From contig CAYJNO010000002.1 of NCBI GenBank assembly GCA_964371715.1, positions 61,203-125,202 on the forward strand: 64,000 bases of DNA. The letters are read 5' to 3'. This document shows, piece after piece, positions 1 through 9,420 of this stretch. The DNA comes from CAYJNO01 sp964371715 (GTDB lineage Bacteria; Bacillota_I; Bacilli_A; Erysipelotrichales; Erysipelotrichaceae). The first letter of the stretch is position 1; each line of letters starts with the position of its first letter. The notes under the pieces are model-generated. The model was not told the DNA's origin. It saw nothing but the letters and a program-made list of their open reading frames with translations, and searched no databases. A program made the translations under genes and the position numbers.

Positions 1-1
1 T

Positions 2-70
2 GCTAAAGGTTTAATTATTCTAGGTGAAGCTAAAGCTTATGCAAAGTTAATTTCATCAGAGTTAAATTAA
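2..70 (+). CDS. 3' end of a gene cut by the left window edge
   Basis: An open frame enters from the left edge and stops at TAA (68-70), giving a 22-residue tail that starts AKGLIILGEAKAYAKL. The tail is helical and soluble-looking, and is too short to assign to a family. It lies upstream of the transporter gene on the same strand, with that gene's own promoter in between. Confidence 0.45.
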   Translation, partial: AKGLIILGEAKAYAKLISSELN

Positions 71-89
71 TTTGCCATTTCACATCATT

Positions 90-118
90 TTGACTAATTT
101 TTTCTAGATTACTATTGT
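90..118 (+). promoter_or_regulatory. Promoter of the formate/nitrite transporter
   Basis: A -35 box TTGACT (90-95) and a -10 box TATTGT (113-118) are 17 bases apart. A ribosome binding site (GAGGTG) precedes the ATG at 174. An imperfect dyad ATTGTA...TACAAT overlaps the -10 and could be an operator. Confidence 0.6.
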
Positions 119-173
119 ATTCTTATACAATATATGTTTAAATAATTTAGTTAATTATATGAGGTGAATTTAA

Positions 174-1007
174 ATGGATAACAAACACTATTTACCAGAT
201 CAAATCTATTCAATGATTACTGAATCTGGCTATAAAAAAGCAACAACCCCTTTAAAGAAGCAAATTATTAAAGGAATCATCGCCGGTATGTGTATCGCAT
301 TAGCTGCAGCATCAACTTGTGTTGCAATTCATAGTATTGAAGATTATGGAGTAGCAAAACTTGTAGCAGGTGTAACATTCCCAGTTGGGTTAATGTTAAT
401 TATCTTCTCAGGAGCAGAACTATTTACTAGCGATTGTCTAATCGCTCTAAACTTAAAAGATAACAAAGTAAAATTATGGCATTTTGTTAAGACACTATTT
501 GTAGTATTCTTTTCAAACTTTATAGGTGCAGCATTTATTGCTTACTTATTCTATAGTTCAGGACAACTTGGTATGTCTTATAATGGCTTAGCACAATTTT
601 CAATAAATATTGCTAATTCAAAATTAAATTTAGATTTCTATCAAGCCTTTACATCAGGTATTATCTGTAATATATTAGTTTGTTTAGCTGTAATCGCATT
701 TACAGCTGCAAAAGATGTTACTGGAAAAATATGGGCCACATTTTTCCCAATTATGGCCTTTGCAATTACTGGTGTAGAACACTGTGTCGCTAATATGTAC
801 TACTTAAGCGTGGCATTTCTAGCTTCTTTAAATCCTGTTTATGCTGAAGGTATAGACGTTTCAAATATAACTATTAGTAATATCTTTGTAAACAATTTAT
901 TACCAGTTACATTAGGTAACATTGTTGGTGGTTTACTAATGGGTGTTCTAATGTATTTCTCAATGAGAAATGCTTCGTCAATTAATACTATTTCAAGCAT
1001 TAAATAG
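174..1007 (+). CDS. focA: Formate/nitrite transporter family channel (FocA/NirC-like)
   Basis: A 277-residue integral membrane protein of the FNT family, whose pentamers conduct formate, nitrite or hydrosulfide across the cytoplasmic membrane. Six hydrophobic segments are visible. Family signatures are present: FSGAELFTSD near residue 83, CNILVCLA near residue 165, and TGVEHCVANMY with the conserved pore histidine near residue 203. Length is normal for the family. No pyruvate formate-lyase gene is in the window, so formate is only the likeliest substrate and hydrosulfide or nitrite remain possible. The gene stands alone, with its own promoter and a terminator shared with the convergent amylase gene. 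Confidence 0.9.
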   Translation: MDNKHYLPDQIYSMITESGYKKATTPLKKQIIKGIIAGMCIALAAASTCVAIHSIEDYGVAKLVAGVTFPVGLMLIIFSGAELFTSDCLIALNLKDNKVKLWHFVKTLFVVFFSNFIGAAFIAYLFYSSGQLGMSYNGLAQFSINIANSKLNLDFYQAFTSGIICNILVCLAVIAFTAAKDVTGKIWATFFPIMAFAITGVEHCVANMYYLSVAFLASLNPVYAEGIDVSNITISNIFVNNLLPVTLGNIVGGLLMGVLMYFSMRNASSINTISSIK

Positions 1008-1063
1008 TGATTTATATTATTATCCAGACCAATTTGCCGTTTATATTCCAGTATAAATGGCTA

Positions 1064-1114
1064 TAAAAAAAGAGTAACTAGAGGATTTCCCCCCTCTATT
1101 GTTACTCTTTTTTT
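1064..1114. terminator. Bidirectional intrinsic terminator between transporter and MalQ-GH13 gene
   Basis: A long hairpin (AGAGTAAC and TAGAGG paired with CCTCTA and GTTACTCT) has an A tract on the left and a T tract on the right, so it can stop transcription from both sides. The stop codon of the minus-strand gene lies inside the stem. Confidence 0.9.
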
Positions 1115-4100
1115 AGTTTAATAATTACTACTCCATTTGGTAATAATATACTATTACTAAGTTTATTTGAAAATAAAACTTCTTCATTGTCAATTATTAT
1201 TTCTTCATTAGATGCATTAATTATTACCCTTATACTATTGTCTTTTATATAGTCAATTACTCTTTCATTATAATTATAATTAAAACTAATTTTTAATGAC
1301 CTTAAAGCTTTATGCTCTTTTCTCAGTTGTATTAACTGTTTAAAGTTATTTATAGTAGAAGCGTAATTACCTTTGTCAATTTTATTCCAAGGCATACATG
1401 CTCGACAACCTGGATCAAATCCTCCATCTAACATAATTTCTGTTCCATAGTATAAACTTATACTTCCACACATTGTGAACAATAATATCATTTGTTGATA
1501 AAAGATATCTGCATTTTGATTTACACGATGAAATAAGCGGTCTGTGTCATGGGAATCTAACATATTAAATAAAGCTTTATTAGTTTGTGTCATATACCTT
1601 TGATAACAATTATTTACTTGATATTCAAAATCTTTATTTATTAAATTTTTATTAAACCAAAACTCATTAATAGTTGTTGTTAGTGGATAGTTCATAACTG
1701 AATCAAACTCATCACCTCTTAACCAATTAATTGAATCATGCCATATTTCTCCAAGAATATAGATATCAGGATTTATAGCTTTGCATCTTTTATGTATCTC
1801 TTTACAAAGCATATGACTAATCTCATTAGCAACATCTATTCTCCATCCATCAATATTATATTCTTTAATCCAAAACTCACATATCTTGATAATATAATTA
1901 ATTACTTCAGGATTATTTGTATTTAATTTAGGCATATTTGCATAAAATGCAAAACTATAGAATTCTAAATCTCTAGTATGATATTTATTTACATCAAAAG
2001 GCCAATCATTAACCATAAACCAATCATAGTAAACTGAATTTTTACCATTTTTAATAACATCTTGCCAATATGGGAACTCTTCTCCAACATGGTTAAAAAC
2101 ACCATCTAGCATAACTTTAATATTTCTTCGATGACACTCTGCTACTAATTCTTTAAACTTATCTTTATTACCAAATACTGGGTCTATATCAAAATAGTTT
2201 ATCGTATCATATTTATGTGTTGAAGTTGCTGTAAAAATTGGGTTTAAATAAATACCTGTTATCCCTAAGTCTTCTAAATAATCCAAGCGATTTATGATAC
2301 CTTGTAAATCTCCACCATATTTATCTTCATTTTTAGGCTTACGACTATCCCATTTTAAAGAATCAAGATTAATAGTTTTATCACCACGGTTAAAACGGTC
2401 AGGAAATATTTGATACCAAACAGCATTTTTAACCCAATCTGGTGTTTTTTTCACATCTATTGGATTTAACCATGGCATTGTAAAACATTGTAAGCTTTTA
2501 AATGTAGTATCTAATTCAACTTGTGTCATAAAGCCATCTTCAAAGTAATAATGTACTTCATTATGGCTATGTAATTCAAAGTAGTACTTTACTCTTTTAT
2601 ATGGGGGCTTAACTCTAATTACCCATATTTTATGATATTTAAGTTTATATTGTTCAACGATTTCAACTCTTATTGAAGTCCATTTTTCATTACCACCTAA
2701 GATACCATTTTCAAAAGGATCTCCATGATGAAAAAAGATTCTTTCTACATCATAATCTGTTTTTATTTTTACTTCAATTATATTTTCATCAATGGCATAA
2801 CACCAGTTTTCACTTGCTCGATGAAAAACCGCACCAAAATTCATTTCCTTACCTCTTTTAGCGTTTAATATCATTTCTTTTAATGATTTTAATTCTTTAC
2901 TCAATTTCTTATAATCTTTAAGTTTCCACTCCCAGTTTGGCGTACCAATTGTACCTGGTGTATTGATTCTTGCTTCATCACCCAATAACAAAATATCTTG
3001 GACGGGTAATACTACAAGATCACTTATACTATCTAAAGCATTATTAACAATTCTTGCTGGAATTTTTTGTTGTGGATACGAACTAAACATTTTACCTACT
3101 TTACGTTTATAATGTGTTGATAGTCCATCGTACCAACCTTTAATTGTTTGATTATCATGAGTACCTGTATAAACTATTGTATTTTTCTTTTCCTTAAAGT
3201 TATTATTATTTTCTTTTGGATCTAATTCAAATTGAATTATTTTCATTCCACTTAATTTATAATGATCTCTTAATATTAACACTTCTTCTCTAAGGTCACC
3301 TAAATCTTCTGCCACAATTTTTATATTAGGCATTTGTTTATAGATTTCATCAAATAGTGCATAACCTGGTGCTTCTACCCATTTTCCTTCAATTGCTGTT
3401 TCACAGCTTGCTGGAATTTTCCAATAAGTATCAAATGCTCTAAAATGATCAATACGCGTTATATCATAAATTTTATCACACCACTTTAGACGTTCAATCC
3501 AAAAATCAAAATTATTTTTCTCTAAATAATCCCAATCATATAGAGGGTTACCCCATCTTTGCCCTGTTGCACTGAAATAATCAGGAGGTACTCCAGCAAT
3601 AAAAGTTGGATGTGATTTATCATCTAATAAAAATGATAACTTATTATCCCAAACATCACTTGAATCTATACCAACATAAATTGGGATATCTCCTAAAATC
3701 TCTATACCTTTTTTATTAGCATAAGCTTTAAGTTCAAACCATTGTTTATAAAATATATATTGTACAAAGATTTCATATTCTACTGCATCTAAGTCTTCTA
3801 ATTCATCAAAATTTTTATTAATAATCCATTGCTGATCTTTAATTGGCCACTCCAACCAAAAACTTAGATTATTCTTCTTTTTAAGCATAATAAAAACTGC
3901 ATAAATATTAACCCAGTAATTTTCCTTTTTAAAAGTTTCTAATTCTGCCATTGATTTACTATTTTTACTAAATCTTTGATAAGCAAGTTTTAGATATTTA
4001 GTTTTAATGTTTCTAGCGATTTCATACTCTGCTTTATTTGTACTAACTAATTTCTCTTCAATTTCATCAATACTTAAAAGTCCATCTGCTATTAATCCAT

Positions 4101-4314
4101 CAAGTCCAATATATACTTCATCACCTGCATATGATGAATATGGTTGATAAGGTGAATTCCCATAACCTACTGGATTTAATGGTAAAATTTGCCATAATTT
4201 AATTTTTGCATCAGCTATTATATCTATAAATTCATAAGCTTCCTTACCAAAATCTCCTATCCCCATTTTCCCAGGCAATGATGAAATAGCGGTTAAAATA
4301 CCGGTTTTACGCAT
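1102..4314 (-). CDS. malQ: Bifunctional 4-alpha-glucanotransferase / GH13 alpha-glucan hydrolase
   Basis: A 1070-residue fusion for cytoplasmic maltodextrin breakdown. Residues 1 to about 490 are a complete GH77 amylomaltase: TRIDHF (nucleophile D289), VAEDLG (acid/base E336) and THDN (D387). Residues about 495-610 look like the beta-sandwich (CBM34-type) domain of neopullulanases. Residues about 620-1070 are a GH13 barrel with region I DGVFNH, region II GWRIDVANE (nucleophile D827), region III LGEIW (E856) and region IV SHDTDR (D923). Both active sites look intact. The GH13 part resembles the cyclomaltodextrinase/neopullulanase subfamily. No signal peptide is present, so substrate must be imported by the adjacent transporter. 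It is the last gene of the maltodextrin operon. The fusion order, MalQ first, differs from the known GlgX-MalQ bifunctional proteins. Confidence 0.9.
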   Translation of the reverse strand: MRKTGILTAISSLPGKMGIGDFGKEAYEFIDIIADAKIKLWQILPLNPVGYGNSPYQPYSSYAGDEVYIGLDGLIADGLLSIDEIEEKLVSTNKAEYEIARNIKTKYLKLAYQRFSKNSKSMAELETFKKENYWVNIYAVFIMLKKKNNLSFWLEWPIKDQQWIINKNFDELEDLDAVEYEIFVQYIFYKQWFELKAYANKKGIEILGDIPIYVGIDSSDVWDNKLSFLLDDKSHPTFIAGVPPDYFSATGQRWGNPLYDWDYLEKNNFDFWIERLKWCDKIYDITRIDHFRAFDTYWKIPASCETAIEGKWVEAPGYALFDEIYKQMPNIKIVAEDLGDLREEVLILRDHYKLSGMKIIQFELDPKENNNNFKEKKNTIVYTGTHDNQTIKGWYDGLSTHYKRKVGKMFSSYPQQKIPARIVNNALDSISDLVVLPVQDILLLGDEARINTPGTIGTPNWEWKLKDYKKLSKELKSLKEMILNAKRGKEMNFGAVFHRASENWCYAIDENIIEVKIKTDYDVERIFFHHGDPFENGILGGNEKWTSIRVEIVEQYKLKYHKIWVIRVKPPYKRVKYYFELHSHNEVHYYFEDGFMTQVELDTTFKSLQCFTMPWLNPIDVKKTPDWVKNAVWYQIFPDRFNRGDKTINLDSLKWDSRKPKNEDKYGGDLQGIINRLDYLEDLGITGIYLNPIFTATSTHKYDTINYFDIDPVFGNKDKFKELVAECHRRNIKVMLDGVFNHVGEEFPYWQDVIKNGKNSVYYDWFMVNDWPFDVNKYHTRDLEFYSFAFYANMPKLNTNNPEVINYIIKICEFWIKEYNIDGWRIDVANEISHMLCKEIHKRCKAINPDIYILGEIWHDSINWLRGDEFDSVMNYPLTTTINEFWFNKNLINKDFEYQVNNCYQRYMTQTNKALFNMLDSHDTDRLFHRVNQNADIFYQQMILLFTMCGSISLYYGTEIMLDGGFDPGCRACMPWNKIDKGNYASTINNFKQLIQLRKEHKALRSLKISFNYNYNERVIDYIKDNSIRVIINASNEEIIIDNEEVLFSNKLSNSILLPNGVVIIKLKKE

Positions 4315-4333
4315 ATAATTATTTCCCTTCTTA

Positions 4334-5344
4334 TTAATCTTTTCTTAAAACAGTTTTACCATTTATCAAATAAGCTTTTAACTGTTTATGTTCACTCTTT
4401 CCATTTTTGTTTATTTGATTTAATATCATTTTTGAGCCTTCTATCGCAAGTTCAAACGGATCTTGATAGATAGTTGTTAGTCTTGGTGTTGAATATTGAG
4501 ATAATTCAATACCATCAAAACCGATAACAGAAATATCTTCAGGTATTCTTTTATTTAGGTCATATATTGCTCGTATTGCTCCAATTGCCATTACATCTGA
4601 AGCACAAAATAACGCATTCATTTCTGGAAATTTTTCAATCAATTCTATACAAGCATTATATCCACTTTCTAATGAATATCTAGCTTCAATAAATTGCTTA
4701 TCATGATTAAAGTTAATATCTAATTCTTTTAACCTTTCAACAAATCCTTCATAACGAAGTTTAGCCGGTCCAATATTTTGCGTACCACCACAAATTAAAC
4801 CAACTTTGTTTAACTCATTTTTATTAAAATGATCAGCTACTAGTTTTGCACTACTAAAATCTTCAATACTTATTGATGATAAGTTTTCAATATTTAGATT
4901 AGTCGCATCAATAGCAATTAAAATACATGGTATTTTAATTGTATTAAAATCTTTTTCAAAATTATCTAAGGTACCACCTAAAAAGCAGATACCTTTAGGT
5001 TGAAGTTCATTGTTTAATTTTTTTGCACATAAAACTTCATTGTCATTTTCATCTAAATAATGGATATTTAACTCTAAATTTTCTTCACTAAAACACTCTT
5101 GTAATTTCTCAAGTATTTTAGCAAACAACATATTCATCGTACCTTTTACAATAACTAGCATAACTTTTGATTTTTTTTGTGCTAAATTTTTTGCATTAGT
5201 ATTTATTTCAAAGTTATATTTTTTTATTACTTTATTTATCTCTACTTTTGCCTTTTCACTTACATCTTCTTTATTATTCATTACTCTTGAAACAGTTGAT
5301 ATACTATATCCTGCTTCCTTTGCAATGTCTTTAATTGTGACCAT
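4334..5344 (-). CDS. malR: LacI-family repressor of the maltodextrin operon
   Basis: A 336-residue LacI/GalR regulator. The N-terminal helix-turn-helix (TIKDIAKEAGYSISTVSR, residues 3-20) and hinge are typical, followed by a periplasmic-binding-protein-like effector domain. The start ATG overlaps the last base of the upstream permease stop codon, so the two genes are translationally coupled. Position inside the operon and a LacI-type operator at the operon promoter (8450-8470) suggest autoregulated control by maltose or maltodextrin. CcpA itself is unlikely because the gene is embedded in a sugar operon. Confidence 0.85.
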   Translation of the reverse strand: MVTIKDIAKEAGYSISTVSRVMNNKEDVSEKAKVEINKVIKKYNFEINTNAKNLAQKKSKVMLVIVKGTMNMLFAKILEKLQECFSEENLELNIHYLDENDNEVLCAKKLNNELQPKGICFLGGTLDNFEKDFNTIKIPCILIAIDATNLNIENLSSISIEDFSSAKLVADHFNKNELNKVGLICGGTQNIGPAKLRYEGFVERLKELDINFNHDKQFIEARYSLESGYNACIELIEKFPEMNALFCASDVMAIGAIRAIYDLNKRIPEDISVIGFDGIELSQYSTPRLTTIYQDPFELAIEGSKMILNQINKNGKSEHKQLKAYLINGKTVLRKD

Positions 5345-6186
5345 TAACCCTTAACAGCTCCCGCAGCTACTCCTTTAATAATGTGTTTTTGACAAGACAT
5401 GTAGAAGATAATAATTGGAATAATTGCAAGAATTAATGCTGCCATGATTGCTCCCATATCAACTCTACCATATGAACCTTTCATATATTGGATAATAATT
5501 GATATTGTTTTATATTTTGTGATATCTAAAACTAAATATGGTAATAAATAGTCATTCCAAATCCACATTGTTTGTAAGATTCCAACTGAGATATAAGTTG
5601 GTTTTAGCATTGGCATGATAATTGTGAAGAATGTTCTAATTGGTGAGCATCCATCAACCATTGCTGCTTCTTCGATTTCCACAGGAATAGACTTAATAAA
5701 TCCACAAAACATAAAGATTGAAAGCCCAGCACCAAAACCTAGATAAACTAAAATAATACCAACTGGATTACTTAATCTTAATCTATCTGCTGTAAATGAT
5801 AATGTAAACATTACCATTTGAAATGGTACAATCATAGAGAATACGCATAAATAATAGAATATTTTCGTATATATATTTTTGACACGTACGATATACCAAG
5901 CACTCATTGAAGTAAATAATAAAATTGCCGCAACTGAGGCTATTGTAATAAACACTGTAACTCCTACTGCACCTAATATATCATAAAAGTTTATTGCTTG
6001 ATCATAGTTTTCAAAACCTATAAAACTATCTGCGTTTGGTAATTCAAATGGAAATCTAGTAATGTAAATTTTATTTTTAAATGAATTAAATAAAACAATA
6101 AATATTGGTCCAACATAGAATAAAGAGATGAATGTTAAAAGACCAGTCAATGCCCAATTTTTTTTACTTATTTTTTTCTTTGCCAT
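5344..6186 (-). CDS. malG: Maltodextrin ABC transporter permease (MalG-like)
   Basis: A 280-residue binding-protein-dependent permease with six membrane segments. The EAA loop (EEAAMVDGCSPIRTFFTIIMP, about residues 180-200), which docks to the shared ATPase, is clear. It pairs with the permease encoded just upstream, whose stop overlaps this start by one base. No MsmX/MalK-type ATPase is in the window, so a shared ATPase encoded elsewhere must energise the system, as is common in Firmicutes. Confidence 0.88.
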   Translation of the reverse strand: MAKKKISKKNWALTGLLTFISLFYVGPIFIVLFNSFKNKIYITRFPFELPNADSFIGFENYDQAINFYDILGAVGVTVFITIASVAAILLFTSMSAWYIVRVKNIYTKIFYYLCVFSMIVPFQMVMFTLSFTADRLRLSNPVGIILVYLGFGAGLSIFMFCGFIKSIPVEIEEAAMVDGCSPIRTFFTIIMPMLKPTYISVGILQTMWIWNDYLLPYLVLDITKYKTISIIIQYMKGSYGRVDMGAIMAALILAIIPIIIFYMSCQKHIIKGVAAGAVKG

Positions 6187-7028
6187 TAGTGTTCAATCTC
6201 TCCTTTTCTTGTAATGAATAATTGCATTAAGCCAAGTACCGCAACTAATATAAAGAATATTACTGCTTTAGCTTGTCCAACTCCCTCAAATCCTGTTCTA
6301 CCATAGAAAGTATTATAAATATTTAAGGCTAATAACTCTGTTAACCTTTGAGGTTCTCCAGCAGTTAATGATAAGTTTTGATCAAATAGTTTAAATCCAT
6401 TAATCATCGTTAAGAATGTACATATTGTAATTGATGACATCATCATTGGAATTGTTACTTTCGTTAATTTTTGCCATTTGTTAGCTCCATCAATTTCAGC
6501 AGCTTCATTTAAACTTTGCGGTATAGCTTGGAATCCTGCAATATAAATAATCATCATATATCCTATTTGTTGCCAAGCTACTAGAATAACTAGTCCCCAA
6601 AATCCATACATTGCATTAATACCTAATGCTGTATTAAAATTCATTAATACACCATCAAATATTAATTGCCAAATATAACCTAAAACAATTCCACCAATTA
6701 AATTAGGCATAAAGAATACTGTTCTAAAGATATTAGTACCTGGTACTGCTTTAGTTAATATATATGCTAATGTAAAGGCAAATAAATTGATTATAACAAC
6801 CGTTACAACTGCAAATGCCACTGTAATTCCAAATGCATTTATGAAAATCGGATCTTTAAATGCATCTATATAGTTTTGTACACCATTGAAAGTTGCATCT
6901 GTAACCGTTGTAAAATCTGTAAATGATAAACCTATCCCCATAATAAATGGTACTATAAACCCAATAATAAAAGCTAAAAACGTTGGTATAATAAAGAACC
7001 AATAATATTTTTTAATGTTTCTACCCAT
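6186..7028 (-). CDS. malF: Maltodextrin ABC transporter permease (MalF-like)
   Basis: A 280-residue inner-membrane permease with six membrane segments and an EAA motif (LNEAAEIDGANKWQKLTKV, about residues 175-193). It is preceded by a good ribosome binding site (GGAG, seven bases from ATG). It partners the MalG-like permease and the binding lipoprotein. It lacks the large periplasmic loop of E. coli MalF, as is usual in Gram-positive homologues. Confidence 0.88.
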   Translation of the reverse strand: MGRNIKKYYWFFIIPTFLAFIIGFIVPFIMGIGLSFTDFTTVTDATFNGVQNYIDAFKDPIFINAFGITVAFAVVTVVIINLFAFTLAYILTKAVPGTNIFRTVFFMPNLIGGIVLGYIWQLIFDGVLMNFNTALGINAMYGFWGLVILVAWQQIGYMMIIYIAGFQAIPQSLNEAAEIDGANKWQKLTKVTIPMMMSSITICTFLTMINGFKLFDQNLSLTAGEPQRLTELLALNIYNTFYGRTGFEGVGQAKAVIFFILVAVLGLMQLFITRKGEIEH

Positions 7029-7052
7029 AATTCTCCTCTCTTATAGTAATAA

Positions 7053-7093
7053 AGCGATAACTGTTTAACAGTTGTTGTTAGTCAGTTATCGCT
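7053..7093 (-). other. Intercistronic hairpin between sugar-binding protein and permease genes
   Basis: Perfect 11-base arms AGCGATAACTG and CAGTTATCGCT enclose a 19-base loop that can itself form a second short stem. No T tract follows on the minus strand, so this looks like an mRNA-stabilising or attenuating hairpin rather than a full terminator. It would raise binding-protein over permease expression. Confidence 0.65.
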
Positions 7094-7104
7094 ACATAAA
7101 CTAA

Positions 7105-8436
7105 TTAATTATTTGATGCTTGATACTCTGCTGCCCATCCATTAATGAACGCATTTTCAACTTCTGACCAATCAGCTTGATTTGCTGCATACACTGTTAA
7201 TGCACTTCCTAAATCATTTTTCCATTGTTCAGATGGCATAGTTGTAAAGTTCCAACTTACTGGAGTTTTTCCAGCATTAATATATTCATTAGCTGCTGTA
7301 ACTAATACATTGTCTGATGTTGTTGGATTAGATTTAAATGGAATTACAAATCCCATACCATCATTACCAGATGGCATTGCTCCTGCTGCACCTGTTAATG
7401 CTTTAACAGCTGTTTCATTTGTTACAACCCACTCTAAGAATGCTAAAGTAGCATCGATATCTTCTTGACTTGCTTCTTTATTAACTACCCAATAGTTTTC
7501 AGTTCCTGTTGTTAACCCTTGGTTTTCTTCACCCTCAACACCAATATAGATTGGAAGCATTCCTAGGTTTTCATCACCAATTTCAGCTACATCAGCATAA
7601 GCCCATGTACCATTTTGATAGAATACACCTTCACCTAATACAAATTCAGCAATCGCATCTTCACCTGTTTTTGTAGATAATAAAGCTGGATCTACAGTTG
7701 AATTATTGATATATAAATCCCAAATTTGTTTGTAATTATCTAAGTATGACCCTTCAACTGCATCAGTTGATCCAATACCACGATCTAAATACTCATAATA
7801 AAGAGGCATATTTGCTAAATGAGTTTTATATCTCCAGTCTGATGAGCTATCCATACCTGCAGATGTAAATGCTGCAAACCCTAATTCATCTTTTCTAGCT
7901 GTAATATCTTCTGCAACTGCTTTTAATGTTTCAAAATTTGTAATATCTTCAGGAGCATATCCTGCTTCTGCTAATAATTCTTTGTTGTAAATAATACCAT
8001 AAGTTTCAATTACATATGGAATCCCATAAACTGCTCCATCTTCTACTAAAGCAAAGTCAGTAGATGATAATTCATTATAAATACTTGTATCACTTAAATC
8101 TAATGCATAATTCTTCCATGCCGCTAAACCAACAGGACCATTAACTTGGAATAAAGTTGGTGCATCAGTTTTTGCAATTTCAGATTTTAATGTTGATTCA
8201 TAAGTACCTGCTGCTGCAGTTAAAACTGTAACTGGAACTCCTGTTTCAGCAGTGTAAATTTCTGCTAATTCTTGCCATTGAGCATCTTGCTCTGGTTTAA
8301 AGTTTAAGTAATAAACTTTCCCACTAGCTTCGCTAGTTGTTGAATCACCGCCATCAGTTGTAGTCTCTTCGCTTGAACAAGCAACAAGTGAAACCATCAT
8401 TAATGCCGAAAGTAAAATCGTTAATAATTTTTTCAT
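7105..8436 (-). CDS. malE: Maltodextrin-binding lipoprotein (ABC transporter)
   Basis: A 443-residue extracellular solute-binding protein of family 1. Residues 1-20 form a lipoprotein signal ending in the lipobox LVAC, with the lipidated Cys at 20. A short acidic Ser/Thr linker follows, then the two-lobed binding fold. The context (MalF, MalG, LacI, MalQ-GH13) points to maltose or maltodextrins, but ligand specificity cannot be read from sequence. It is first in the operon and has a strong ribosome binding site (GGAGG, 8441-8445). Confidence 0.85.
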   Translation of the reverse strand: MKKLLTILLSALMMVSLVACSSEETTTDGGDSTTSEASGKVYYLNFKPEQDAQWQELAEIYTAETGVPVTVLTAAAGTYESTLKSEIAKTDAPTLFQVNGPVGLAAWKNYALDLSDTSIYNELSSTDFALVEDGAVYGIPYVIETYGIIYNKELLAEAGYAPEDITNFETLKAVAEDITARKDELGFAAFTSAGMDSSSDWRYKTHLANMPLYYEYLDRGIGSTDAVEGSYLDNYKQIWDLYINNSTVDPALLSTKTGEDAIAEFVLGEGVFYQNGTWAYADVAEIGDENLGMLPIYIGVEGEENQGLTTGTENYWVVNKEASQEDIDATLAFLEWVVTNETAVKALTGAAGAMPSGNDGMGFVIPFKSNPTTSDNVLVTAANEYINAGKTPVSWNFTTMPSEQWKNDLGSALTVYAANQADWSEVENAFINGWAAEYQASNN

Positions 8437-8449
8437 TTTTCCTCCATGT

Positions 8450-8470
8450 AAACGTTACCGAAAACGTTTT
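8450..8470. promoter_or_regulatory. LacI-family operator of the maltodextrin operon
   Basis: A near-palindrome has two AACGTT half-sites (AAACGTT and AAAACGTTTT) sitting between the -10 box and the ribosome binding site of the binding-protein gene. It matches LacI/GalR-type sites, and the plus-strand version TGTAAACGTTACCG (8447-8460) also matches 12 of 14 positions of the CcpA cre consensus. The operon's own LacI protein, CcpA, or both could bind. Confidence 0.7.
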
Positions 8471-8474
8471 TATA

Positions 8475-8480
8475 ATTATA
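8475..8480 (-). promoter_or_regulatory. -10 box of the maltodextrin operon
   Basis: TATAAT on the minus strand places the start site inside the adjacent operator. No convincing -35 box is seen at 17-base spacing. The rest of the gap from here to 8724 is AT-rich DNA with no gene that I can support. Confidence 0.5.
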
Positions 8481-8723
8481 TGTTACACTATATTATTTAC
8501 ATATGCAACAAAAATGTTTGCGCTTTCATCTTTTTTAGTATTAATTCCAATCTTATATGTAATAAAATCTTACTTTATTTAAATATAAAAACTTTTAAAT
8601 CAGATAAAATAATAATGTTTTTATTACTATTATAACTATATGTCTTTTTATGTTTTTGATTTTAATTAATAAATGTAAATAGGCATTATAATTAAGACTA
8701 TCATCATCGTTTGTCATAAAACC

Positions 8724-8753
8724 AAATAAAAAAACCATATCTATTAAGATATG
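8724..8753 (-). terminator. Terminator of the small ABC transporter operon
   Basis: Seven-base arms CATATCT and AGATATG around a four-base loop (8736-8753) are followed on the minus strand by a run of eight T residues. Confidence 0.85.
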
Positions 8754-8754
8754 A

Positions 8755-9420
8755 TTATTTAATAAATTCTGTATTTAATAATTTACCAAGTACAATAAGT
8801 GTTAGTATTATAGTAATAATTCCAAATATAGAGTAAATTTCTATTATTGTTAAAAAGCTTATAAGTTTTAGACCTTCATTAATTATACTTACTAATAAAA
8901 TTATTCCTAAAAATGTAACCAAACTATTTTTATACTTCATGAATAGTGAGTTAATATATAGAGTTGATGTTAAAAATAATGTTGTTGTCAAAAATTTAAA
9001 AATAAATAAATTGAAGTTTACAAAATGTAGACCTTTTCCTCCTAACATTATTACTAGGGGATTGTATATAAGTATGATACATAAAATAGCAGTTGATGCT
9101 AATATTATATTACCTATATATTTTGATAAAAATATCGTATACTCCTTAATATTTCCCATTAAAGAATATTGCTCATAAATACCTTGATTAATATCACTGA
9201 CAACTAATATTAATCCATTAAGTAGAATTGAAACAAAGATAATTAAAAATAATATAAAATCATTTATCATAATTATTTCCGGACTACTTCCAGGTATAAT
9301 ACCTACATAACATAATGTTAGTATTACGCCAAAGTACATTATAGATATAAATGGATATTTAAAAAATGCTCTTTTATAAGATAATAAATCTTTTTTTAAT
9401 AATAGTATTAAATTATTCAT
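8755..9420 (-). CDS. ABC transporter membrane subunit, function unknown
   Basis: A 221-residue protein with six predicted membrane segments and almost no soluble part. It follows, with an eight-base overlap, the ATPase gene, so the two almost certainly form one ABC-2-like exporter. I do not recognise a substrate family. Similar small pairs occur in bacteriocin-immunity and antibiotic-sensing transporters, but no bacteriocin gene lies nearby. The sequence is very rich in Ile, Leu and Asn, as expected from high AT content. Confidence 0.7.
   Translation of the reverse strand: MNNLILLLKKDLLSYKRAFFKYPFISIMYFGVILTLCYVGIIPGSSPEIIMINDFILFLIIFVSILLNGLILVVSDINQGIYEQYSLMGNIKEYTIFLSKYIGNIILASTAILCIILIYNPLVIMLGGKGLHFVNFNLFIFKFLTTTLFLTSTLYINSLFMKYKNSLVTFLGIILLVSIINEGLKLISFLTIIEIYSIFGIITIILTLIVLGKLLNTEFIK

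Noticed and set aside
8373..8582. Open frame of 69 codons on the plus strand opposite the malE start
   Set aside because: It overlaps the malE signal sequence, operator and promoter, has no ribosome binding site and no recognisable protein.
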